NCBI GenBank assembly: GCA_005406025.1
Contig: BGZK01001273.1
Coordinates: 114,944-178,943 of the forward strand
DNA length: 64,000 nucleotides
Direction: 5' to 3'
Source of the DNA: Eumeta japonica
Lineage: Eukaryota > Arthropoda > Insecta > Lepidoptera > Psychidae
Each line of letters opens with the position of its first letter. Positions within the stretch are counted from its first letter, which is position 1. Position numbers and translations under genes: made by a program. This document shows positions 25,261 through 36,435 of this stretch, piece after piece. Under the pieces are notes generated by a model. The model made no database searches. It saw nothing but the letters and a program-made list of their open reading frames with translations, and had not been told where the DNA came from.

Positions 25261-26239
25261 ATTCTGATGCACAAGCTATACTACTGTATAGCTATATTAA
25301 ACTACTCTGTCGTCACAATACGTTTAATATTTTTTTGCGTAAAAGAGTAACGTACTTCCATCCACTGTTACAAAATTCGCGTTGACGACATTGGTAGGAT
25401 AATAGCACCTTGATCATATCGACGCTGAATAAACGTAATCAGAGATCTAAACGAGCACGGGCACGTCAGGCACTCACATGAGAATACAAGGATAAACTCT
25501 GTGGAATCCTACTGTATTTTCTCTTATATTTATCTCAGTGCGCACACGTGTAGATAGACAGTCGGTATATATTCCATCGGCCGGCTAGACCAATGAAATG
25601 GCGCAACCTCACGTCATACGGACGTTAAATGACAGCGTTCGTTGTTGCGTTTCCTCTAATGAATGAGAACTCCGGTGGCCATCTTCCCTATTTTCACATT
25701 CCGTCAAACCGATCCCTGTCCATTAGACATCCTATTGCCTCCCAAGAAGCTGACAACGCACTGGTTACTCTTCTGGGTTTTAATTTATAATAAAATATTT
25801 TACATTTACAGAATCGTAGTCCATACTTTTTTTTCGCTCAGCACCACTTATTTATAATATATACAGTTTTACTTCCCTATTAAGTCTATTTATATATCTA
25901 AATACTTATTATTAATATGTTTTTTTTTCGGGGCCAATCTTGGTCTCGCTTCGCAGAACATACTCACAGGCTTGACATTGAGCCGGCATCGCCTAACTTG
26001 ACCATATATGAGTGATCCAGTTTCCCCGCCACCATAAGCTAGACCATTAAATGTCCGATGGGACTCTTTTTTTAACTATAGATATGTCTTAATTACTACA
26101 TTATATTTTTAATATTTACAGCTAAGCCCACTGTTTTAAGTGTTCTTTTTTATGTTTTACTTTTGTTAATTGTGTATATTCATTATTTATACAGCACTAA
26201 TATTTTTTCCAAATGTACATTTAGGTAGCGTAAGACAGG

Positions 26240-27766
26240 ATACAATGTGTGTTTTTCGGCAAGGATAGCGTTAGAAGTCCACATTGTCTGTTTACTGTTT
26301 CCAGTTATATGCGAGGACCTTCATGATTGTCTTGTCCTTATTTCAAATGGCCATTTTTTTAGTGTAATCCTTATCTTCGTTCCTTCGAACGTCAAACCCT
26401 ATTCTTCGTGGATAGTTAGGACACGTATTCCTTCTCCCTTACCGAATCCCTTGGTGATAAGGAATTTTTTCTCTACCTGTGTATATGTTAGAGTGTGTTT
26501 GAGAAATCTTTTGGGATGGTCGTCACTGAACCTCTCCAACCGCAATGACCGGACCTGAGTCATGGATGAGTATATGCCACTAAATACTTCGTTTAGGGCA
26601 AACCATCGGGTTTCTGTAGGTACAAAGCAATTCCTTCGTGACCGTTGCCACAAGGTTTGGTCGAATGTACTGCATTTCAAAGAGGTTCAGCCTGTCAATG
26701 AAGTGGAGTTGGTTAAAATCGCCTATCAGAAAGACATCTTTTGCACTCACAATCCGTGTCGCCAAAACATTGTTTCCAAACTGGTTCATGAGGACTTCAT
26801 CTACGATTAGTCGATCACACCTCTTTGCTCCCCGGAAACTATTCACCATGACCGACGCCGTCGTTCTCACTTTGCCGTTTGCGTCGGCTCTCAATCGGCT
26901 AGCAAGTTTTTTTTTGAGGTCTCTTGCGGATTCTCGTGTTGTGTTGATGATAACGCCCCTTCCTAATTCGAAATACTTCACGACCCATGTTGTGTTCCCG
27001 CAGCCTGGGACTTCGTTGACCCATGTTATATCGGGCACCACCCAGTCTTCCCGTGCGTGCGCCGAAAGCTAAAGCTTTCAACCGTCACCAGGATTCGCTC
27101 CTCCAGCGCAACCTTCATACATCGAGCAGTGACCACTATCAGGTCACACGAGAGGGTGATGTATTTTTTTCTTACTATACCGTCCGTCTTTTTTTCATCA
27201 AGGGCTACCAGGCCATTTGTCGTACTGTAGGCTGCCATATATATAATACTCATTTTTCCTCTCAGAATTGTTTGAAAGTCTTTGTTATATGTAGCAGCCT
27301 CCGCGTCCTCAAGCACATTCGTCAGCCGTGCTTCAGATTTATCTTGCACAACCCTGTCCTCGCATCAGTTTCTTTGTGGACTCTTTCAGAGTTGCTGAGG
27401 TAAGCGCTATGAACCTGAAATGGGTTCGCGTAATGGTCTCGTAGTCGCCTTATTATGGAACTGGGGCTGGTGAATCAACCTCCGCTCTTATTACACGATT
27501 TTAGTTTATTGGCACTATTGATTTTTTCCTTTTCGCTTGAAACAAAATTTCACTGTCTTTAGATATTTTGTCCCGGGTGTTTCTTTTGCGGCTCTTCCCA
27601 GTGCCCCCAGAAATTACAGATGCGTCCATTAGACTCGAGTTTTCTTTGAGCTCTTGCCTCTGTCTCCAGCTCCGCATTCTTGTCATCATGTACGCTGTTG
27701 GAGACGTTAGGAACCTAAAACCTCGCTAATTATGGAATGTTCCAGGTGTCAACTTATTGACAATGT
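26240..27766 (-). pseudogene. Endogenous viral element: alphavirus-like replicase, superfamily 1 helicase region
   Basis: Three overlapping minus-strand frames (27026-27349, 26580-27041, 26399-26680) follow one viral polyprotein in order. The middle frame has a Walker A-like VPGCGNTT (26991-27008), a Walker B-like LIVDEVLM, and a GDFNQL motif. The last has LTYTQVEKKFL and RVLTIHEE, the late motifs of a superfamily 1 helicase. This set is typical of replicases of alphavirus-like plus-strand RNA viruses, nearest to virga/nege-like insect viruses (family knowledge). The Walker A lysine is replaced by asparagine, and stops and at least two frameshifts break the reading frame, so it cannot work as an enzyme. 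The region 27350-27766 continues upstream in the viral order with several stops. It was once continuous with 32262-32460 before the Gypsy insertion. The right edge near 26240 is approximate. Confidence 0.8.
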
Positions 27767-27770
27767 TTGT
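27766..27770. repeat. Target-site duplication TTTGT, left copy
   Basis: TTTGT directly abuts the left LTR and matches 32262-32266. Five bases is normal for Gypsy-type integration. Confidence 0.8.
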
Positions 27771-28031
27771 TTTAGGTAAAATGCGGAAGAAAAACACCAA
27801 ACAGTTTGTGTCAACCTCGGTGTGGCACTGTACATACTACATAAATTGATAAACACGTACACAACATATTGTTTAACAAAATAATTATAATCTGGTCTTG
27901 ATAAAGATAAAGTAATTAAATACGAAAACACAAAATATAGTTCGCGTAAACGTCTGTGTCATGACATTTCTTTTTGTCAAACTTTATTATTCTTCACAGC
28001 GTCGCGACACACGGAGTCCGGATACGCCACA
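27771..28031 (-). repeat. Left LTR (3' LTR of the element), 261 bp
   Basis: Matches 31999-32261 almost perfectly. On the element strand it begins TGTGGCGTATCC and ends CCTAAA. The 3' side starts a few bases after the pol stop. Confidence 0.9.
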
Positions 28032-28048
28032 TCACTCCTGAGACCGTT

Positions 28049-30530
28049 CTACGGGCGATAGTAATCAGGGAATCTAACTGTGCGTCCTGAACGTGTTCTT
28101 TTTATATTTCTATGTTCCGGGTTTAGTTCTGGGACTGATTTAGGCTCTGGTGGCGGTGTGGACAGTATTTAGTAATTCGTCGTCGACAGTGTAGGCCGGT
28201 TTTATTCTTTCGATTGATACTGTCGTTCGTTTTCCATTGACTAAAATGGTAAAGATTTTGTCTCCTCTTTAATACTTCGTGTGGTCCCGTATATGCAGGT
28301 TGAAAACAGCTACGTATAGTGTCCTCTTAGAAAGACGTGAGTTGTCGTAGCTAGATCTTTGTAAACAAAGGTAGCGCGTTCGCCATGACGTGATGCTGGG
28401 GATGGTTGGAGGTCAAATGAACGGAGTCGGGCTATATAGTCCGAGATGTCCGTCATTTTAGTAGGGCTTTGACTAATAAATTCTCCTGGTAGCCTGAGGG
28501 TTTCCCGTATACCAGTTCAGCGCAGGATGCTTTTAGGTCGTCTTTATATGCGCTTCTTACGCCCAACAGGACTAGTGGTAGGCATTCTGTCCAATGTTCG
28601 TTTGCATGGCACGTAATAGCTGTTTTCAGTTGGCGGTGGAAGCGTTCTACCAGACCGTTACAAGCTGGATGGTATGCTGTTGTTCGTCTGTGGTGAAATC
28701 CAGCTACTCTTGCCAGATGTTGAAATAACGTGGATTCGAACTGTTTACCGCGATCGGTCACTATATCTGTTGGGCAACCGAATCTTGATATCCAGCAGGT
28801 TAGTAAGGCAGTGGCGACAGTCTCAGCGTTGATATCTGTGATCGGTATCGCCTCTGGCCATCTCGTGTATCTGTCAACAGCTGTAAGACAGTAACGATAT
28901 CCTTTGGATATTGGCATTGGTCCGATTAAGTCTATGTGAACGAAACGGAAGCGCGCCGTAGGTAGCCTGAATGTGCCTGTTGGTGGTATAACATGGCGAG
29001 TTACTTTGGTTCGTTGGCATTGTAAACATTTTCGCGTCCAATCTCTCAATCTTTCCTGATTCCAGGCCATACGTAGCGTTCAGCAACTAATTTTGATGTC
29101 GCGTTCGAGCCTGGGTGACTTAGAGAATGTAGACAGTTGAATATTTGGCGTCGTAAGCTAATAGGAACAAAAGGTCTTTGGGCTGGTGTACTGAAGTCGC
29201 AATAGAGGTCTGTTTTTGTTCCAGGTACGTGTATTTTCTGGAGTTGTAACGCAGAGCCATCTTTCAGGATCTGTTCCAGCTCGGGGTCGGATTCTTGTGC
29301 ATTAGCTAATTTCACAAAGTCTACGACATTGTCCAGTTGTTCAATTCTTGACAGCGTGTCTGCTACTACATTGTCTCGCCCAGATATATGTCTGATATCC
29401 GTAGAAAATTGGGATATGAAGTCGAGATGACGGTATTGTCTGGGTGAGCATTTGTCCTTGCGCGTTTTGAAAGCGTGACAAAGTGGCTTGTGATCTGTGT
29501 AGATAACAAAGTCACGCGTCTAGCATATGGCGAAAGTGTTTTATTGCTTCATAAATCGCTAAGAGTTCGCGATCGTAGGGGAATAATTTCGCTGTGCTGG
29601 ACTAAGTTTATGGGAGTAAAATGCTAGGGGCTCCCAAGCTTTGTCTTTATATTGTTGAAGAACTGCTCCCAAAGACGTGTCTGAAGCATCTGTGACAAGG
29701 CTCAATTTCGCGTCACAGTCTGGGTGTGCAAGGAGAGATGCATGACATAAACTATCCTTGCAGGTGTTGAATGCTTTAGAGCCTCCTATGATGTTTATTG
29801 GGTGAATTCTTAATTGAACCAGTGAGAAGGGCATTGAGTGGGGCTTGAATTCGTGCTGCATCAGGTATAAAACGACGGTAGAAGTTTATCATTCCTAAGA
29901 ATCTACGTAGTTCCTTCACTGTTTTAGGTATAGGGAAGTTTTGATGGATTCCACTTTGTTCCAGTGGCTTTGCTCCTTTGGCTGATATGTTATAACCCAG
30001 AAAGGTAACATTATCTGCTCCGAAAACGCATTTGCTGGTGTTAATGAGCATTCCATATTCTCTCATTCTGTCGAATATTTGTTTCAGGTGTTTTCGTGTT
30101 CTTCTTCATCTTTCGAGTAAACTAAAAATCGTCAAGATAAGCGAAACAGAAATTAAGACCTCTTGTAAGTTCGTCAACGAATCTTTGGAACGTTTGACCT
30201 GCATTACGTAAACCAAATGTCATATACGGGAACTCATATAAACCAAACGGAGTCGTAATGGCGGTTTTGGGATATCTCTCCGTTTACGGGAATTTGGTTA
30301 TAGGCTTTGACCAAATCAATTGTCGAGAACACCTTGGAACCCGTGATATTATGAGAAAATCCTGAATATGTCGGATGGGATATCGATCAGGGATGGTGCG
30401 TGCATTTAACATCCTATAGTCGCCACAGGGTCTCCATCCTGATTCCTTCTTCGGTGCGAGGTGAAGGGTGACCAGCAGCTTTCGGAAGGTCGGGCAGTAC
30501 CATTTTAAGCATAGCTTCGAATTCGCATTT
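28049..30530 (-). CDS. Gypsy pol: reverse transcriptase, RNase H, integrase (frameshifted)
   Basis: Reverse transcriptase occupies about 29900-30530; the catalytic FAYLDD is at 30128-30145, after which a frameshift interrupts the frame. RNase H follows (29559-29861, [29 protein letters not shown]). The integrase has a zinc-binding HHCC segment (29046-29315, [19 protein letters not shown], then CLQCQRTK) and a DDE core at 28453-29070: D in [10 protein letters not shown] in [12 protein letters not shown] in [12 protein letters not shown]. The C-terminal tail ends [11 protein letters not shown] at a TAG at 28049-28051, just before the LTR. Single-base frameshifts near 28450, 29050, 29550 and in the RT break it, so it could not be translated as it stands. 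The integrase core itself is intact and well conserved. Confidence 0.85.
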
Positions 30531-30532
30531 AG

Positions 30533-31150
30533 CTATCTGTAATTTGTCTGGCGCCGCGACGTGGTGGACAGGACACAGGGGGGCCGGGGTGGTTTTATAA
30601 AATGAACAGTGTTATGCTTGGGACTACGTAAAGTGCCTGAAGGTCGAGTTATATCGGGAAATTTCGCTAAAAGTTTGTCATATCTTGTATCACCGAGCAG
30701 TATTTTCACTGAAGATATCGTGCTGGATGATGTTGCATCTGACCCCGATGTAGAAAGAGTTGTGGTGTTGTCGATTAAGCGGCGGTTTCTGATATCCACC
30801 ATTAGATTGTAAAACTGGAGAAAGTCTGCTCCAATTATAGGTTTGGTGACATCAGCCACGACAAATCGCCACGGATAGCCTCGACGTAATGATAAGTTTA
30901 ACTCCAGGTTGACGTAGCCGTAAGTATTTATAGTTGTTCCGTTTGCAGCACTCAATTGATAGGTAGTCCTTGTACGTCGCTGTTGCACGGCCGAGCGTGG
31001 AAAACGCAAAGCTCGCTTCCGGTGTCTACGAGGAATTGCATTTTGCAGCGGTCTGTTACAAACAGGCGACCAGGTACGTTGGGGCAGCCGTCTGTCGCCA
31101 TTAGCGACTGCCCGGTGTTTTCCGCCTTGAAGTCGCATGGTTTGACACAT
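30533..31150 (-). CDS. Gypsy protease and start of reverse transcriptase (frameshifted)
   Basis: The protease active-site motif FLVDTGSELCVF lies near 31030 in the frame 30952-31506. The rest of the protease continues in frame 30533-31150 (YQLSAANGTTINTYGY, later VTKPIIGADFLQFYNLMVD with its typical GADFL). After it comes the linker toward reverse transcriptase (KHNTVHFI). The change of frame between DTGSE and the downstream part is a frameshift in this copy. Confidence 0.8.
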   Translation of the reverse strand: MCQTMRLQGGKHRAVANGDRRLPQRTWSPVCNRPLQNAIPRRHRKRALRFPRSAVQQRRTRTTYQLSAANGTTINTYGYVNLELNLSLRRGYPWRFVVADVTKPIIGADFLQFYNLMVDIRNRRLIDNTTTLSTSGSDATSSSTISSVKILLGDTRYDKLLAKFPDITRPSGTLRSPKHNTVHFIKPPRPPCVLSTTSRRQTNYR

Positions 31151-31942
31151 TTATTGGCCTTGTTCGCATATCGGGAGTGATACCAGCATGTAGGATATTT
31201 GCGGTAGCTAGAGTCGGATCTGGTACAAGACTTGCTGCGTGAGCGTCCTTGGGGTGGCCACGTGACTTTGGACAATTGGCGATAGGAATGAGTAGTCAGC
31301 TGCCTCATTTGACGTCTGAGTTCAGCTATTTCACTAGTTAAGTTCTCTAGTGTGGAAGCATGGGCTGATACGGTGGAAGTGCGACTTGTAGGGATGGAGG
31401 AGCTATCTCGTGTACTCGGTCGGCCAAATCGGCGAGCAACTCCAAAGTAGGTGCTGTCTGCCCGGCGATGACTGTTTGTATATTTTGTGGTAAGCGGCTT
31501 GTCCATATTGTGATGAGTAAGTCATTGGAGATGTCGGGACCGGCCAGGCCTTGTAAGTGGCGGAGAAATTGCGAAGGTTTGCGGTCGCCAAGTTCCTCGT
31601 GCATGAGAAGTTGCTTTAGTTTCCGCTCTTTCGAATCTGATAGACGTTTGACAAGCTCTGTTTTAATATTTCGTATTTGCCAGTCGTTGGAGGGTTTACG
31701 ATAATATCTTTGACTTCTCGTAGATGCGTTTGGTCTAATTGTGCGATGACATAATTATATTTTGTCAAATCTGCCGTTATTCCGGCGTTCATAAACTGAC
31801 CTTCGACTTGAGCAAACCATATTATAGGTTCTTCAGGCCAAAACGGTGGAATTTTTGTAGTAAGTCGACAAACTTCGTTAGACGTGCCGGGCGAGGCAAT
31901 GGAATCAGATCCGGCATCTTCATTGTTTTGTGTTCTTGGCAT
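31140..31942 (-). CDS. Gypsy Gag with CHCC motif (frameshifted)
   Basis: Starts with ATG at 31942 (MPRTQNNEDAG...). The conserved opening IPPFWPEEPIIWFAQVEGQF and the block YVIAQLDQTHL are typical of Kabuki/CsRn1 Gag. The frame shifts near 31610 to 31347-31604 (PSQFLRHLQGLAG, DLLITIWTSRLP) and again near 31400 to 30952-31506. In that last frame the nucleocapsid motif CWYHSRYANKANKCVKPC has the CHCC spacing characteristic of this clade. It packages element RNA in the host cytoplasm; this copy is broken by the frameshifts. Confidence 0.8.
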
Positions 31943-31987
31943 TTTAATAAAATATTTATATTTTGTTATTTTATATTTTAGCGATCA

Positions 31988-31996
31988 GGGTCACCA
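31988..31996 (-). other. Primer-binding site, tRNA-Trp type
   Basis: Two bases after the 5' LTR the element strand reads TGGTGACCC followed by TGATCGC. The first nine bases complement CCA plus the 3' end of tRNA-Trp; the rest matches only partly. Confidence 0.75.
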
Positions 31997-31998
31997 GT

Positions 31999-32261
31999 TT
32001 TAGGTAAAATGCGGAAGAAAACACCAAACAGTTTGTGTCAACCTCGGTGTGGCACTGTACATACTACATAAATTGATAAACACGTACACAACATATTGTT
32101 TAACAAAAATAATTATAATCTGGTCTTGATAAAGATAAAGTAATTAAAAACGAAAACACAAAAATATAGTTCGCGTAAACGTCTGTGTCATGACATTTCT
32201 TTTTTGTCAAACTTTATTATTCTTCACAGCGTCGCGACACACGGAGTCCGGATACGCCACA
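31999..32261 (-). repeat. Right LTR (5' LTR of the element), 263 bp
   Basis: Pairs with 27771-28031. The few differences are mostly homopolymer length changes. Confidence 0.9.
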
Positions 32262-32266
32262 TTTGT
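32262..32266. repeat. Target-site duplication TTTGT, right copy
   Basis: Identical to 27766-27770 and directly adjacent to the right LTR. Confidence 0.8.
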
Positions 32267-32460
32267 TGAGTCGCGTTGCAGAAGGTAGCTTAGATTTTCA
32301 CCTCGATCCTCATTCACCATGACCTCGTGAAACTCAGATGCTTTGATGTATTGCAGTCGGTCCACAACTCTCCGGTCTCGAAAAACACCAACATCGCATC
32401 CACACTTATAGTGTGAGGTGTGATTGCACCTCAAAACCCGGGTCCCCAAAGATGACACAA
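32262..32460 (-). pseudogene. Endogenous viral element, upstream part of the replicase (interrupted by the Gypsy element)
   Basis: An open minus-strand frame (RCNHTSHYKCGCDVGVFRDR, then ASEFHEVMVNEDRGENL) runs into the right target duplication and, with the Gypsy element removed, reads on without a stop for a further dozen residues on the other side (27766 leftward). This shows that the two sides were once one sequence. The identity as replicase rests on that continuity and on the helicase downstream; I cannot place this part in a named domain. How far it extends beyond 32460 is unclear. Confidence 0.55.
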
Positions 32461-32950
32461 CGAAACATGCCTGAGAGAAAGGTGTTTATTCCTCCCAGGA
32501 AATAGGCAGGATTGCTTCATTTTTGTCTTAACTACCTTGCACTATTTACCTCTGATTCCACTAGAGGTAGTATCAAAGACTGGCTTTTATGCTCGTTTTC
32601 AGTGCTGCTGTTCAGAGAACCGCTAGTCCGGGGAGAGATTGATATTGAGCGAGATCCCGTGTTGCGTGAAGTTATTCTGAGTCTTTCGATATTGCAATCC
32701 TTGAAAAGAGCTACCAGTCTAAATCCTGGCCTTCCCTCTTCCGCACATTTCAGAATTCCTTCTTTTGTTCTGATTGTTGTTGGAATAGCTTGGATCGATT
32801 CGGTACATTCTTTCTGAGCCAGCGATCTTTTGGATAATTTCCGGGTCTGCGTTTTCAAGAGACTCGTATGTCACCCTTTGCAGTATAGAGAGATGATGTT
32901 GCTCCAGGTAACTCACCCTTGTTGCGAGCTCTCGTCACGGCGGGAGGCAG
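32461..32950 (-). other. Unassigned minus-strand sequence between EVE and R1-like LINE
   Basis: A fairly long open frame (32532-32858; LVALFKDCNIERLRITSRN, RTSGSLNSSTENEH) of unknown origin. It may belong to the viral element or to the LINE. I see no diagnostic motif. Confidence 0.35.
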
Positions 32951-35165
32951 TCGTTCGATGAGTTCCTTTTGTGTTTGAATAGGGCGGCAGATTCATCGAA
33001 CTCTCATTTACTTACCAGGAAAATCCTCTCTACGCTGTGGATGACCGCTCTGCAAATGTCACTTGTTAATTCATGTGATCCGGAGCCTCGGGATTTTGGC
33101 CCTCAGTACCAACTGAAGTTCTACGGTAGAAGAGTGGATCATCCTTACAGACCCAAATCCTCAAGCTTATAATTCGGTCCTGAGTAACTTTAGTTGTTTG
33201 CATGGTATCATCGTAGAACGTTTGAGCAAGGAGTTCGGCCGACTGAGATAGAGTGACTGTTTCCCCGTTTTCATTCCCCAGTAGGATCTTTTCGTTTCTC
33301 TTTCGCCGTTTTCCTATCACCCGGTAAATATTTTTCTACTTGGTATCCTTCCTCTACGGCACAGAATCCAGTTTTTCATTTGTGCTTTCGGCTCTCCGCT
33401 GGTATTCATTTTTCACTTGAAGATATTCATCAATCACGTATTGCATTCTGATTGAGCTGCGTTTTTGTAGGGCGCTTTCTTCTGAGGAGTCTCCTTGAGG
33501 ACTTTTAAGTCTTCTAAGTTAAGTCCACCAAAGTGGAACGACTTTGCCCCTTTATTATATGCCTCCACACCAGGTATCGTCTGAGCATGCTTCGGGAATA
33601 AAATCGTGTGTAGGCTTGTGTATAGGTGGTGTCCAAGCACCCATCAATTGTATTTTCGATGGCCCTCAACGTTAATGCCTCTTATAAGAGTGCACTTTGA
33701 AGCCAACAGAACTCCTACTACTGCCTTCCCTCGTGTTGTATCTTCGTGGGAGATTGGCCTCAGAGGACAAGGAGAGACAGACACGATCCCTAGCTTCAGA
33801 CTGCCCGTGACAAGAATCATGGCTTCTGTATCACCGAGCAGCTGGGAATCTCTATCACCTCCAACCTTTCGCCGAATAATATTATTGCCGTTTTACTGGC
33901 TTATTGTGGTTTAAGGTGCATTGTAGCACTCTGAGACGCCCTATAATTGGCAGTCTGCAGAATTCAGCTGTCGCCAACTTAGATAGTTGCAGGATTGCTT
34001 GTATTATTTTAATATGCCGTCTCCATTTTAGAGGGTTTGAGCCTCGGCCTATAGCCGCTCCTAACAATAGAACACCTTGCTTGCACTATTAAATCCCATT
34101 TCGAACCTTGTACCTCATCGCTAAACGTATTGTGCTAGGTCTGCACTATTCTTCCTCTCATTCTTGTAGTTTCAACACGTAGGGTTTCCTTGTAGCTTGT
34201 CTGTATTTTTCCCATTCGTGGAAGCTGCCACAAAGCTGCAGTGCTTCTTTTTGCAGATGTCTTTTCGTGTGGCCGAAGCCCAGGCATCTTGTACACTGTA
34301 AATGAGAGGGAAGTGATAAAAGTGAGACATGGCATTTATTGCAAGGTTTTGCTTTTTTCCGTATTATACCCTTAATACGATGTCCTTTACTGCGATCCAT
34401 TCCAGCAGATGCTTATTTTGCGCTCGAAGATTTTCAATGATATCCGTTATCTGGTGCTGCAGCTCAGAACAAATTTTTGATTTTACCTTCCTCTGTCAAT
34501 TTTAATATCTGTATTCAAAGCCTCCCTAATCTTGTCAATGACCTGTTTCCAGAGTTTTGAAGTCAACCGATGACACAATCAGTGAGTGGGTCTGAGGATG
34601 AGAGGAGGTACGCATTTGCAGCATAGGTTTGTGCTTGCATCAGCCGGTCACTAAATTCTGTTTCGTGGAGGGGGCGTTTTCTCCTGCATTCCTTAAGCAC
34701 TAAGCTCGGAAGACATATTTTTAGTCTCGTTAATTGGCTGCAGCATAGTGTAGTGTTCTGTTGTGTGTATCACTTCAGTTTGAGTGTTGTTCTTTTCAAC
34801 CACTCGGTCAATTGATTTTTAGCCCTTCAAGGCTGTGTTTAATATGTTTTATTTATCGTTGGTGATTTGTCGTTTAGGGCGGCAGAGAAACCTTGTTCAG
34901 AGTTTTCACTTGCGGCTAGTATTTGTGAAGCATGTCCCGGGTGTTCTAATTTCTTCTCTCATATCGTCTAGTTGACGAGAAACTAGGTCAATCCCTAATT
35001 TGACTGTTTGTAATTGTTCTTACAATTTTGTTGATGGACCCGGTATGTTGTTTCGCAGCAATTTAACCTTTATTTTATTCAACTCGCAACTCTTCTGGGA
35101 TTGCGAGTATCCATGAGCGATGACCATCTACTTCTGATGGCTCGCGTGTTCGCTTGCCCCTTGAC
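32950..35165 (-). mobile_element. Decayed R1-like non-LTR retrotransposon (ORF1 and start of ORF2)
   Basis: Reading leftward from 35165: a coiled-coil-like stretch (LGIDLVSRQLDDMREE), a Gag core (HSLIVSS near 34590; KSKICSELQHQITDI near 34470), then zinc-knuckle remnants near 34250-34350 (CNKC, CTRCLGFGHTKRH, LCGSFHEWEK). ORF2 begins near 33920 with LRVLQCTLNHNKPVKRQ, typical of the start of an R1-clade endonuclease. It continues through fragments (TTRGKAVVGVLLASKC; SAELLAQTFYDD at 33220) to TSDICRAVIHS near 33040, at the reverse transcriptase entrance. Stops and frameshifts are frequent, and the catalytic RT core is absent. The clade call rests on motif order. Confidence 0.65.
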
Positions 35166-36370
35166 TATATTATAAAAGAAAATGCCCGATTTACTCTTAA
35201 AACAAATAAATTAAAACATCAGGAATGTTACATTTTCTAAAAAAATCTTCTACTGTAAATATTAAGAGATATAATAATTAATAAAACATGTATAAACAGA
35301 TGGGATAGTCCTTTTAAATGTGATTAATTATAATAAAGGGTTTTGCTAGTCCCAAATTTGAATATAACATTACTTCACAATTACAAGAATTATTTTTAAA
35401 ATAGGCACTACTCTCTGCATCAAAGACTTAGATGAAACTTATATCTTAGATTGTCTGTTACAATAATGTTATATACATATAATGAAGCTTTAGAATCGAC
35501 ATCAAGTAATTTAGCAAATACAACTCGTACATAGTGAAAAATACAGAAATTACCAAAAAAATGGTTGGCGATATGGGCAGTAATGAAATATAAAAAGATT
35601 GTTTCTAAAATTTTGTCACCTGTTTGCTTGAAGTAGTTTCCGAAAGCACTAAAAGGAGTCTTTGATATTATCATCAAAGGTCTCGCTTGGTTTGAAACAA
35701 ATTAAACCGTTTATAACATTAAACAAAATGATTTTATTTAATTAAAAATACATATTCCTTTGAAATGTTCACAAAACAATCAGAGTTAATGATGTAGTTG
35801 CTTTTTATATTAACGAAGTTATTGAAGGTTATCTGAGTTGATTATCGCAAAGTTGTTATTATCTGATTCAGATTTATTGGAATCGTTTAGCGCGCCTTTG
35901 TCTTCATATGAAATTAATTTTAGATAATGCGTACCGACTTTAACCGGTTTCTGGTAACAAAATGTGTAATGGGTAATAATCACTTCTCTACAATGTAATT
36001 TATTAGAAGCGCAGGTTTTGATTTAAAACGGCGCAGACGAGCGAGGTTTTATATGGAATGTTGTTTATTCTAAACAAATAACCTATTTCATTTTAACGTA
36101 TATACAGCTTCTCGTTATCTTCATACATGTTACGCCACGTCCGTAAAAAGTGCCGTAAGGGTAGTCGCACAGCTGTGTGTCACGGGTTGTCGGCACCGGC
36201 AGCCGGTGCTCGTGTGGCGAGCTTCACTTTAACTCTACTTCGTGTTGGTAAAGCAAACTGGCTCTAAGTTCATGTCACCTGAAATTTTGGTTATCGTACT
36301 ATGTGAAGCTTTACGTTGCTGTAAAGTTCCACCATACGAAGTCACAAGCAAGCAGTAGAAACATATATTT

Positions 36371-36435
36371 GTATCGCCCACTGGCACAGCGGTTAAACTG
36401 CTCCAGTAGTAAGAGAGGTTATAGACACGATTACA
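36371..36435 (+). repeat. Weak tRNA-like/SINE head
   Basis: ctggcacagcggttaaactg resembles an A box with diverged downstream text. No clear B box. Low certainty. Confidence 0.2.

Larger units (their letters stand above)
27771..32261 (-). mobile_element. CsRn1/Kabuki-clade Gypsy LTR retrotransposon, near full length
   Basis: A 4.49-kb minus-strand element flanked by TTTGT duplications. It carries 263- and 261-bp LTRs, a tRNA-Trp-type primer site, Gag, protease, reverse transcriptase, RNase H and integrase in the usual Gypsy order. Two traits place it in the CsRn1 clade (to which Kabuki of Bombyx belongs): a primer site matching tRNA-Trp and a CHCC-type Gag cysteine motif instead of the usual CCHC. 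The LTRs differ by about one substitution and four single-base length changes in homopolymers, so the insertion is young. Several frameshifts interrupt gag-pol. The flanking viral sequence shows that it landed inside an older EVE. Confidence 0.9.

Noticed and set aside
26638..27403. Long + strand open frames opposite the viral helicase
   Set aside because: They mirror the minus-strand helicase frames and lack any motifs; shadows of the viral coding sequence.
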